A stretch of 64,000 nt of DNA from Bacillota bacterium (GTDB taxonomy: Bacteria > Bacillota > Sulfobacillia > JAIMAT01). The translations under genes were made by a program, and so were the position numbers. Of this stretch, positions 20,218-27,891 are shown one piece after another. Location: contig JASBVS010000054.1 in the NCBI GenBank assembly GCA_029960955.1, positions 1 to 64,000 of the forward strand, read 5' to 3'. The notes beneath the pieces were generated by a model. It saw only the letters and a program-made list of their open reading frames with translations, had not been told where the DNA came from and searched no databases. The first letter of the stretch is position 1. Every line of letters starts with the position of its first letter.

Positions 20218-22137
20218 TCACTGCTCGTACCAGACCGTGCCCGCGTCGCGGCAGTCGTAGCCGCCCAGCGACTCGACGCGCCGGCGGAAGTCCGGCGAGG
20301 CGACGACGGAGAGGACCAGCCGCCCGCGCGGGCTCTCGTAGAAGTCGCGCGCGAAGCAGAGGTCGTAGCGTTCCTCGGCCACCGGGACGAAGTCGAGGCC
20401 CATCGCCCTGGCCGCCGAGAGGACGCCCAGGCCGACGTCGGCCGTGCCGGCGGCGACGGAGGCGGCCACGCCCAGGTGGGTGGTCTCCTCGCGCTCGTAG
20501 CCCTGGACGGCGGAAGGCTCGACGCCGGCGCGGGCCAGCATCTGGTCGAGGAGCAGGCGCGTGCCGGCGCCCCGCTGGCGGTTGACGAAGCGGACGCCCG
20601 GCCGCGCCAGGTCCTCCGCGCCGCGGATGCCCAGCGGGTTGCCCGGGGCGACGATCCAGCCCTGGCTGCGGTAGGTGAGGTGGACCAGCGCCAGGGGGAC
20701 GCCGGCCAGGTACTTCCTCACGTAGGGGACGTTGTACTCGCCGCTCTCCGGGTCGAGCAGGTGGAGGCCGCCGAAGTGGGCCTCGCGGCGACGGAGGGCG
20801 AAGATGGCGCCCATGGAGCCGGCGTGGGCGGAGACGAGGCGGAGCGAGGGATCGATGCGGCGCAGCTCGCCGGCCAGGAGGTCGAGCGCCATGTCGTGGC
20901 TGCCGGTGACGACGACGTTCTGCTCCACCTCGGCCGGATCGCGCAGCAGCTCCACCTCCACCTCCTCGCCCTGCTCGTAGCCCTGGCTCTCGGGCGGGAT
21001 GACGAGGAGGCCGTCGGCGCGGACCAGCGACATGGTCACCCCTGCCTCGCGGGAGAGCGGCTGCGCGACGAGGCGGCCGCCGACGGAGCCGACGGTGACG
21101 CGGACGAAGTCGCGCGTCCCCATGGGGGAGACGATGCGGCGGCCGGCCACCGCCCGCACGCGCGGGCGACGCGGCAGCGGCTGGCCCAGGGTGCGGGCGA
21201 TCAGCGGCCGGACGAACCACTCCAGCGCCAGGTAGGCGGAGACGGGGTAGCCGGGAAGCCCGACCACCGGCTTCCCCCGTGCGCGCCCCAGGAGCACCGG
21301 CTTGCCGGGGCGCGTCGCCACCCCGTGGACCAGCACCTCGCCCAGCGAGCGCAGCACTTCCTCGGAGTAGTCCTCCGAGCCCGCGGAGGAGCCGGCGTTG
21401 AGCAGGACCAGGTCGAAGCCGTCCAGCGCCTCCTCGAGCCGCCGGCGAAGCGCCTCGGGGTCGTCGGGCGTGGGGGGGAAGCGGACGGGCTCCGCGCCCC
21501 ACTCGCGGAGGAAGGCGGCGAAGACCGCGCTGTTGAACTCGACGATCTCCCCGCGCTCGAGGCTCTCGCGGGGCTCCACCAGCTCGTCGCCGGTGGGCAG
21601 GATGGCCGCGGTGGGGCGCGCGAGGACGGGCACGCGCAGGATGCCCCCGGCCAGCAGGGCGCCCAGGTCGACCGGGCGCAGGCGATGGCGGTCCGGCAGG
21701 ATCAGCTCCGCGGCCACGATGTCCTCGCCCACGGGCCGGACGTGCTGCCAGGGCCGGGCGGGCTCGAGGATCTCGACGGTGTCGGGGTCGATCCAGTGGA
21801 GCTCCTCCGCCATGATCACCGCGTCGAAGCCCTCGGGCAGCGGGTCGCCGGTGTCCACCTCGACGAAGTGGGTGCCGCGCCGGAGCCGGACGGGCCGGGT
21901 CTCGCGGGCGTCGAAGGTGTCGGCCGCGCGCACGGCGACGCCGTCCATGGCCGAGGAAGGGTAGGCCGGCGAGGAGAGGCGGGCGAAGACCGGCGCGGCC
22001 GTCACGCGGCCGGCCGCCTCGGCCGTCGGCACCTCCTCGACCCGGGCGGGGAGGGAGACCGCCTCCAGCCAGCGCCGCTGCGCCTCCTCCAGCGGCACGT
22101 CCTCCAGGTAGAGCGTCCGCTCGCGCTTCTTGACCAT
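20218..22137 (-). CDS. MoeA domain fused to periplasmic-binding-like (LysR-substrate-like) domain
   Basis: 639 residues from ATG 22137 (AAAGGGGGA upstream). Residues ~1-405 are MoeA: SPAYPSSAMDGVAVRAADTF, PLPEGFDAVIMAEE, ILPTGDELVEP, NAGSSAGSEDYSEEVL and GLPGYPVSAYLALEWFVRPLI. Residues ~420-635 form a type 2 periplasmic-binding-like domain (VVTGSHDMALDLLAGEL, SAHAGSMGAIFALRRREAHFGGLHLLD, FVNRQRGAGTRLLLDQML), also known from LysR-like molybdate/tungstate-linked proteins. MoeA inserts Mo or W into adenylylated molybdopterin. The added domain may sense or deliver an oxyanion. It is 19 bp downstream of a second moeA in the same operon. Confidence 0.9.
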   Translation of the reverse strand: MVKKRERTLYLEDVPLEEAQRRWLEAVSLPARVEEVPTAEAAGRVTAAPVFARLSSPAYPSSAMDGVAVRAADTFDARETRPVRLRRGTHFVEVDTGDPLPEGFDAVIMAEELHWIDPDTVEILEPARPWQHVRPVGEDIVAAELILPDRHRLRPVDLGALLAGGILRVPVLARPTAAILPTGDELVEPRESLERGEIVEFNSAVFAAFLREWGAEPVRFPPTPDDPEALRRRLEEALDGFDLVLLNAGSSAGSEDYSEEVLRSLGEVLVHGVATRPGKPVLLGRARGKPVVGLPGYPVSAYLALEWFVRPLIARTLGQPLPRRPRVRAVAGRRIVSPMGTRDFVRVTVGSVGGRLVAQPLSREAGVTMSLVRADGLLVIPPESQGYEQGEEVEVELLRDPAEVEQNVVVTGSHDMALDLLAGELRRIDPSLRLVSAHAGSMGAIFALRRREAHFGGLHLLDPESGEYNVPYVRKYLAGVPLALVHLTYRSQGWIVAPGNPLGIRGAEDLARPGVRFVNRQRGAGTRLLLDQMLARAGVEPSAVQGYEREETTHLGVAASVAAGTADVGLGVLSAARAMGLDFVPVAEERYDLCFARDFYESPRGRLVLSVVASPDFRRRVESLGGYDCRDAGTVWYEQ

Positions 22138-22156
22138 CCGCCCGTCCCCCTTTGCG

Positions 22157-23404
22157 TCAAGCCGAGCCTTGCTCCAGGGCGAAGACTTCCACCGTCTCCC
22201 CCTGGCGGAACCCCTCCCGCTCGGGAGGAATGGCCAGGAAGCCGTCCGCCTGCGCCAGCGTGCCGACGAGCCCGGACTTGCCGAAGACCGGCTCCGCCCA
22301 CAGCTCCCCCTCCCGCTCCTCCAGCCGGACCCGCACGTAGGTGGTCTCGCCGGGGTGCGAGGCCAGGTTGCGGGCCAGGCGGGCGCGCCAGGTGGGCCGC
22401 GGCCGTCGCGGCCGCTCGCCGGCCAGGCGGGCCAGGATGGGCCGCACGAAGAGATGGTAGATGAGCAGGGCGGAGACGGGGTGGCCGGGCAGGCCGGCCA
22501 CCGCCTTCTCCCCGATGCGGGCCAGCAGCGCCGGCTTGCCGGGGTGGAGGGCGACGCCGTGGACCAGGATGCCCGGCCGCCCGAGGCCGGCGACCACCCG
22601 TTCGGTCATGTCCTTGGCGCCCACCGAGCTTCCGCCCGAGAGGAGGAGCACGTCGCTCTCGGCCAGCAGCTCGGCCGAGCGCCGCGCCAGCTCGGCCTCG
22701 TCGTCGGGCACGATGCCGCCCAGCCGGACGCGGGCGCCGTCCGCGCGCGCCGCGGCGGCCAGCGTGACGCCGTTGACGTCGCGGACCTGCCCGGGCAGGA
22801 GGCGGGGCGTCGCGGGCGGCGCCACCTCGTCGCCGGTGGAGAGGACGGCGACGCGGAGCCGCGGGCGGACGGGCACCTCGGCCAGGCCGGCGGCCGCCAG
22901 CGCGGCCAGGTCCTGGACGCGGAGGCGGTGGCCGGCCGGCAGGACGAGCTGGCCCGCGCGCAGGTCCTCGTCGCGGCGGACCACGTTCTCCCCGGGCGCC
23001 ACCGGCCGCAGCACGTTGACCAGGTCGTCCAGCTCCTCCACGTGCTCGACCATCACCACGGCGTCCGCCCCCTCGGGCAGCATGCCGCCCGTGGGGACGT
23101 AGACCGCCTGCCCCGGGGCGAGCGGCCGTTCGGGCGCGCGCCCCATGGCCACCGCGCCCGCCAGCGCCAGCATGGCGGGGAGCGCCTCCGAGGCGCCCGC
23201 CGTCTCGGCCGCCCGGACGGCGTAGCCGTCGACCGTCGATCGGTCGAACCCCGGCACGTCCTCGGCCGCGAGCAGGTCGCGCGCCAGGACGCGGCCCGCC
23301 GCCTCCTCCAGCGGGACGCTCTCGGGCTCCCGTTCGAGCGGCCCGAACTCCCGTTCGACGAGAGCGAGCACCTCGGCCACGCTCTTGACTTCGAAGAGCT
23401 GCAT
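22157..23404 (-). CDS. moeA: Molybdopterin molybdenumtransferase MoeA
   Basis: 415 residues. Standard MoeA layout: VPGFDRSTVDGYAVRAAET (substrate loop), PTGGMLPEGADAVVMVEH, VLSTGDEVAPP, LLLSGGSSVGAKDM and GLPGHPVSALLIYHLFVRPIL, then the beta-barrel domain IV. It catalyses metal insertion into MPT-AMP. It is distinct in sequence from the longer fused MoeA just downstream. Two copies beside both a formate dehydrogenase and an aldehyde:ferredoxin oxidoreductase suggest a Mo/W division of labour, which is inference. A long hairpin at 23457-23488 separates it from the oxidoreductase gene, so it may have its own promoter. Confidence 0.95.
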   Translation of the reverse strand: MQLFEVKSVAEVLALVEREFGPLEREPESVPLEEAAGRVLARDLLAAEDVPGFDRSTVDGYAVRAAETAGASEALPAMLALAGAVAMGRAPERPLAPGQAVYVPTGGMLPEGADAVVMVEHVEELDDLVNVLRPVAPGENVVRRDEDLRAGQLVLPAGHRLRVQDLAALAAAGLAEVPVRPRLRVAVLSTGDEVAPPATPRLLPGQVRDVNGVTLAAAARADGARVRLGGIVPDDEAELARRSAELLAESDVLLLSGGSSVGAKDMTERVVAGLGRPGILVHGVALHPGKPALLARIGEKAVAGLPGHPVSALLIYHLFVRPILARLAGERPRRPRPTWRARLARNLASHPGETTYVRVRLEEREGELWAEPVFGKSGLVGTLAQADGFLAIPPEREGFRQGETVEVFALEQGSA

Positions 23405-23456
23405 CCGTCCTGCCCCCCTTCGCGAGCGACCGCCTCCCCGGCGACCCGGGAGCGGC

Positions 23457-23488
23457 AGGAAGCCGCCCCGCGGCGGGGGCGGCTTCCT
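23457..23488. terminator. 13-bp perfect stem between aldehyde oxidoreductase gene and moeA
   Basis: AGGAAGCCGCCCC (23457-23469) pairs perfectly with GGGGCGGCTTCCT (23476-23488) around GCGGCG. It follows the leftward oxidoreductase gene. There is no long T-tract on the minus strand, so partial termination or RNA stabilisation is also possible. Confidence 0.6.
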
Positions 23489-23576
23489 TCTCCGTGCCGG
23501 CTGGCACCCTCCGGATTCCGACTCTACACCAGGGTGCCCGAAGCCATGCCCCGGATCCGGGGGAGGTCCACGACGC

Positions 23577-25436
23577 TCACGCAGCCTGGTTCTCCCGGTT
23601 CTCGCCGGCGGGAGGCGCCGCCGCCGCGGGCGGTTCGATGCCGAGCTCCTGCAGCTTCGACTCGGGCACGACGCCGTCCTGCCAGCCGCGCAGCGCGTAG
23701 TACTCCGCCAGCATCTCGTCCAGGTGGGCGACCGAGCCCTCGCTGCCCCCCGCCGCCGGCTCCTCCAGGAAGCGGCGCGGCAGCGTGTCGTCCCTGCCCG
23801 TGAAGCCGGCGAGGTTGTTGTAGTAGCGCTCCAGGTTGTAGATCCGCTCGCCGATCCGCATCACGTCCTCGGCCGTGATCTTCCAGCCCGTGACGGCCGA
23901 GAACTGGGCGGCGTAGTTCTCCGCGCTCTCGGCGAAGGCCGAGAACTTGCAGACGTCCATCGAGTCGGAGAAGGCGTGCAGGTCCTGGAACGTCTTGAGC
24001 AGCTCCGCCTTGCCCCTCCAGGCCAGCCGGTCGGACTCCACGGGGATGCCGAGCAGCTCGGCGGCCGGCGTGTAGCCGCGCAGGTGGCAGGCGCCCCGGT
24101 TGGAGGTGGCGTAGCCCAGGGCCATTCCCTGGATGCCGCGCGGGTCGTAGGCCGGGATGGACTGGCCCTTGACGCTCATGGAGAGCTCGGGGGCGCCCAG
24201 CCGCTCGGCCGCCCGCGCGGGGCCGTCGGCGAGCAGCTCGCCCAGCCCCTCGCGCCGGCGGGCGACGGCCTCGATGGTCCGCACCATGGCCTCCGCGTCG
24301 CCCCAGGCCAGCGCCATCTCGCCCCGGAGCAGGCCGCGCTCGCTCGCCTCCATGCTCATGGAGAGCGCGTTGCCCGTCTCCAGCGTGTCCATGCCCAGGT
24401 CGTTGCAGAGCGCGAGCATGTAGGCGATGGACTCGGCGTCGTCGTTGCCGCAGTTGACGCCCAGCGCCCAGGCGGACTCGTACTCGAAGGACTGGCCGCG
24501 GACCTTGAAGGGACCTTCCTTGATCTCGACCTCCTTCTTGCAGGCGACGGGGCAACCGTAGCAGGTGGGGTCGCCCGCCAGGATGTGCTCCCGCACCCAC
24601 TCGCCGGAGGTGAGCTCGGCCGTCGGCATGGTGGTCGTCTGGCCGTTCCGCACCGGCAGGGCGCCGGCCACGTTGGTCATGTTCATCAGCACGTTGGTCC
24701 CGTAGACCGAGAGCCCTCCCTTGCGCGGGCTCGTGATCGGGCTCCCCGCGATCTTCGCCAGCGCCTCGCTGCGCGCGGCCAGGAAGGCCTCCGGATCCGC
24801 GGGCTTCGGCGGGCGCTTCGGCGCCTTGACGACCACGGCCTTCAGGTTCTTGGAGCCGGCCACGGCGCCGGTGCCGCCGCGCCCTGCGGCGCGCTGGTCC
24901 TCGTTGACCATGCAGGCGAAGCGGACCCGGTTCTCGCCCGCCGGCCCGATGGCCAGGACGCTGAGGTCCTCGCTCCCGTGGCGTTCTTTCAGGGCCGCCA
25001 CGGTCTCGTGGACGCCCTTCCCCCAGTAGGGGCTGGCGTCGAGCAGCTCGACGCGGCCCTCCTCCACGTAGGCGTAGACCGGGTGGTCGGCCCGCCCGCG
25101 GAAGACGAGGCCGTCGAAGCCGGCCCACTTGAGGCGCGCGCCGCTCCAGCCGCCCACGTGGGAGTCGGTGACGGTGCCGGTCAGGGGGGAGCGGGTCACC
25201 ACGGCCATGCGGCCGCTCATGTTGACAAGCGTTCCCGAGACGGGACCGTTCATGAGGCAGAGGAGGTTGTCGGGCGAGAGCGGTTCGACCTGCGGCCCGT
25301 TGTCCAGGACGAGGCGGACGCCCAGGCCGCGACCGCCGATGTAGGTGCGCGCCAGGCGCTCGTCCATGGGCTCGTACCGGACCTCGCCGCTCGTCAGATC
25401 GATCCAGGCTATCCGGTTCGCGTAGCCACCCAGCAT
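23577..25436 (-). CDS. Tungsten-type aldehyde:ferredoxin oxidoreductase
   Basis: 619 residues, the usual AOR length. The N-terminal pterin-binding domain reads YIGGRGLGVRLV, LMNGPVSGT and SPLTGTVTDSHVGGWSGARLKWAGFDGLVFRG. The Fe4S4 ligands are CYGCPVACKK (CxxCxxxC) near 310 and the late cysteine of SMDVCKFSAF; RGACHLRGY is the other conserved cofactor segment. Family members use W-bis-pterin to oxidise aldehydes to acids, or reduce acids, with ferredoxin. No ferredoxin gene is adjacent. It lies in the formate dehydrogenase operon direction, 90 bp after fdhE, and is followed by two moeA genes. The aldehyde substrate is unknown. Confidence 0.95.
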   Translation of the reverse strand: MLGGYANRIAWIDLTSGEVRYEPMDERLARTYIGGRGLGVRLVLDNGPQVEPLSPDNLLCLMNGPVSGTLVNMSGRMAVVTRSPLTGTVTDSHVGGWSGARLKWAGFDGLVFRGRADHPVYAYVEEGRVELLDASPYWGKGVHETVAALKERHGSEDLSVLAIGPAGENRVRFACMVNEDQRAAGRGGTGAVAGSKNLKAVVVKAPKRPPKPADPEAFLAARSEALAKIAGSPITSPRKGGLSVYGTNVLMNMTNVAGALPVRNGQTTTMPTAELTSGEWVREHILAGDPTCYGCPVACKKEVEIKEGPFKVRGQSFEYESAWALGVNCGNDDAESIAYMLALCNDLGMDTLETGNALSMSMEASERGLLRGEMALAWGDAEAMVRTIEAVARRREGLGELLADGPARAAERLGAPELSMSVKGQSIPAYDPRGIQGMALGYATSNRGACHLRGYTPAAELLGIPVESDRLAWRGKAELLKTFQDLHAFSDSMDVCKFSAFAESAENYAAQFSAVTGWKITAEDVMRIGERIYNLERYYNNLAGFTGRDDTLPRRFLEEPAAGGSEGSVAHLDEMLAEYYALRGWQDGVVPESKLQELGIEPPAAAAPPAGENRENQAA

Positions 25437-25526
25437 GGGATCGTCTCCCCTCCAGGTTGAACGTTGACTCCAGACCGCCGGCGGGCGGGCGCGGCGCGGC
25501 GGGACGCGGCCCGGCCGGGACGGCGC

Positions 25527-26348
25527 TCAGCGGTGCGCCGGCAGGAAGCCCTCCTCCGCGGCCAGCATGTCGAGGTAGAGCGTCTGCACGTCGGCCACGA
25601 GCCACTCCTCCGGCGGGGCGACGCGGCGCAGGTCCACCCGCTTGGTGTAGCGGCGGCACTTGTCGCAGGCGAGCGCCGCCACGCCCGGCACGTCGTCGCT
25701 GACCAGTTCGCGGAGCAGCTCGGGCTCCTCGTTGCCGCAGTAGGGACAGGCGATCCGCGCGTAGCGCCAGGCCAGGTCGCAGTGGGCGCAGTAGAGGTAG
25801 CGCTGGCCCACCTTCCCCTCCAGCCGCGAGAGCGTGCTCACCCGGCCGCAGAGCGGGCAGGAGCCGGCCGCCGGCTGCCGCCGCGCCAGGGCCTCGCCCG
25901 CCTCGGCGGCGAGGGCGGTGTGCAGGACCGCCGCCGCCTGTTCGAAGGCGAAGGCGGTGAGCGCCGGGTGGAGGGAGGCGGCCCGCGCCAGCTCCTCGAC
26001 CCGGGCGTCCTCGGCGCGCAGGGCGTGGCCTGCCGCCTCCAGCGCCTCCTCCCGCTCCAGCCAGGGCCGCAGCGCCTCGGCCGCAGCCGCCAGGGGCGGC
26101 CGGTGCGCGACGGTGATGGAGGCCGCCTGGCCGGCCAGCCGGCGCACCTGCTCGCGCTGCGACGCCTTCCAGTCGAGGCGGGCGGCCAGGGGCGAGCCGT
26201 CGTCGCGGGCCAGCGCCAGGGAGAGCTCCTCGGGGTCGACCGTCTCGGCGCTCCCCAGCAGGCCGCGTCGCCAGGAAGCCAGGTCGCGGTACAGGTCGAC
26301 CGCTTCCTGCGGTCCGCGCCAGGGCGAGATCGCCGTCTCTTCCGTCAT
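25527..26348 (-). CDS. fdhE: Formate dehydrogenase accessory protein FdhE
   Basis: 273 residues from ATG 26348 with GGGAGG upstream. The C-terminal half carries four cysteine pairs of the FdhE rubredoxin-like fold: CPLCG, CAHC, CPYCG and CDKC, ending YTKRVDLRR and a conserved ADVQTLYLDMLAAEEGF. FdhE is a cytosolic iron-binding protein needed to mature respiratory (Tat-exported) formate dehydrogenases, acting on the catalytic subunit. It follows the cytochrome b gene directly, as in enterobacterial fdo operons. The N-terminal half is helical and weakly conserved. Confidence 0.92.
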   Translation of the reverse strand: MTEETAISPWRGPQEAVDLYRDLASWRRGLLGSAETVDPEELSLALARDDGSPLAARLDWKASQREQVRRLAGQAASITVAHRPPLAAAAEALRPWLEREEALEAAGHALRAEDARVEELARAASLHPALTAFAFEQAAAVLHTALAAEAGEALARRQPAAGSCPLCGRVSTLSRLEGKVGQRYLYCAHCDLAWRYARIACPYCGNEEPELLRELVSDDVPGVAALACDKCRRYTKRVDLRRVAPPEEWLVADVQTLYLDMLAAEEGFLPAHR

Positions 26349-26401
26349 CTGCACCACGCCTCCCGCGGGGGCGACGGCTTGCCGCCCCCGCATCGTTTCC
26401 G

Positions 26402-27100
26402 TCAATGCGCGCGTTCCGGCACCCCGGCCCGGCCCGCCCTTTGCGGCTTGACGCCGACCTCCTCCAGCCAGGCCGCGTGGTGCGTGCTGGCGTACTCGAG
26501 CGAGACGGTGCCGTCGCCGAACATCGAGCCGAAGGACTGCCTGGCCTCGGGGTGGAAGGCCGCCAGGTAGACGTGGCCGATCACGCCGGCCGTGAGCAGC
26601 AGGGCGAAGAGGACGTGAAGGCCCAGCACCACCTGGAAGCCGGCGTGGCCGACGCTCCCCTTGAAGGCGAGCAGCAGGCCGGTGACCGCCACGCCCAGTC
26701 CGCCGGCGATGGCCACCAGCGACCAGGCCTTCATGCCGCCGTTGAACCGCTCCTGGGGGGGCGCGTCGGCGTAGCTGTGGCGGCTGAAGTAGACGGCCAG
26801 GAAGTGGCGCACGAAGGCGAGGTCGTTCGGCCCCCAGCGCAGGACGCGCAGCACCCAGGAGCGGAAGCCGCCCAGCAGCGCCACCACCAGGGCCAGGGTG
26901 AAGAGGTAGCCCGCCCAGACGTGGACCAGGGCCACCCAGCGCGGGCCGCCGAAGACCGGCATCAGCCAGCGCGCCCACGACCACATCATGCTGGCGCTGG
27001 AGAGGAGCAGCACCACGAACGAGAGCGCCGCCGCCCCGTGCGTCAGGCGTTCCGCCAGGTTGAACATCCGGATGCGCCCGTTGCGTACCGGGCTACTCAT
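26402..27100 (-). CDS. Formate dehydrogenase cytochrome b subunit (gamma)
   Basis: 232 residues with four membrane segments. Heme histidines are likely in ERLTHGAAALSF, VHVWAGYLF, GLHVLFALLL and GVIGHVYLAAFHPEA, the layout of FdnI/FdoI. The C-terminal tail YASTHHAAWLEEV is also typical of formate dehydrogenase cytochrome b. It anchors the dehydrogenase at the outer face and passes electrons to quinone. Its start overlaps the end of the Fe-S subunit gene by 8 bp. The gene set is therefore a respiratory formate dehydrogenase rather than a soluble one. Confidence 0.9.
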   Translation of the reverse strand: MSSPVRNGRIRMFNLAERLTHGAAALSFVVLLLSSASMMWSWARWLMPVFGGPRWVALVHVWAGYLFTLALVVALLGGFRSWVLRVLRWGPNDLAFVRHFLAVYFSRHSYADAPPQERFNGGMKAWSLVAIAGGLGVAVTGLLLAFKGSVGHAGFQVVLGLHVLFALLLTAGVIGHVYLAAFHPEARQSFGSMFGDGTVSLEYASTHHAAWLEEVGVKPQRAGRAGVPERAH

Positions 27101-27890
27101 GGTGCTCGCCTCCGTCGGGACGGTTCCGGTTGAAGAAGGCCGCCGAAGCAGCCGCCGCCAGGGTGACCACCAGCGAGAGCGCCGCCACCCCTTCGCCCAC
27201 CGGCTGCAGTCCCGACTTCCAGAGACCGATGGTCGACGGGTAGCGCAGGTTCTCGGGGAAACCGAACTCCGAGGGCTGCCCCTGCGGCAGCACGTACACG
27301 TAGTGCGTGCCGCCGACCGCCTCGGGGTTGTAGACCTGGGCCGCGACGCCCGCCTCCTTCAGCTCGGCGACGCGCGCCTCGGCGCCCGCCAGGAGCTTCT
27401 CCCGCGGGCCGAAGGTGAGCGCGTCGGTGGGGCAGGCCTTGACGCAGGCCGGCTCCATGCCGGCGTCGACGCGGTCGGCGCACATGTTGCACTTGGAGAT
27501 CTTGTTGGCCGCCGCGTCGTACCTCGGGACGTCGAAGGGGCAGAACTCGACGCAGTACTGGCAGCCGATGCACTTGGCCGGATCGTAGTCGACGATGCCG
27601 TCGGGACGGCGGGCGAGGGCCTGGGTCGGGCAGACGGCGACGCAGGCCGGCTTCTGGCAGTGCATGCACTGTTCCTTGCGGAAGATCCAGTCGACGCCGC
27701 CGTCGGCCGTCTCCTTCTCGCGGAAGAGCACCATCGTCCAGCGGTTGTAGGAGAGATCGCTGTGCGACTGGTAGCTGCCGGTCCAGGAAGCGATCTCGGC
27801 GGGCAGCTGCCACCACTGCTTGCAGGCCACTTCGCACGACTTGCAGCCGATGCACTTGGTGATGTCGACGAGGATGCTCACCTCGGCCAT
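27093..27890 (-). CDS. Formate dehydrogenase iron-sulfur subunit (beta)
   Basis: 265 residues. Sixteen cysteines fall in four 4Fe-4S sets: CIGCKSCEVACKQW, CMHCQKPACVAVCP, CIGCQYCVEFCPF and CNMCADRVDAGMEPACVKACP. One C-terminal membrane helix (VGEGVAALSLVVTLAAAASAAFF) is followed by a short charged tail, as in FdnH/FdoH. It wires electrons from the catalytic subunit to the cytochrome. It starts 1 bp after the catalytic gene ends. The absence of its own signal peptide suggests cotranslocation with the Tat-bearing catalytic subunit. Confidence 0.95.
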   Translation of the reverse strand: MAEVSILVDITKCIGCKSCEVACKQWWQLPAEIASWTGSYQSHSDLSYNRWTMVLFREKETADGGVDWIFRKEQCMHCQKPACVAVCPTQALARRPDGIVDYDPAKCIGCQYCVEFCPFDVPRYDAAANKISKCNMCADRVDAGMEPACVKACPTDALTFGPREKLLAGAEARVAELKEAGVAAQVYNPEAVGGTHYVYVLPQGQPSEFGFPENLRYPSTIGLWKSGLQPVGEGVAALSLVVTLAAAASAAFFNRNRPDGGEHHE

Positions 27891-27891
27891 C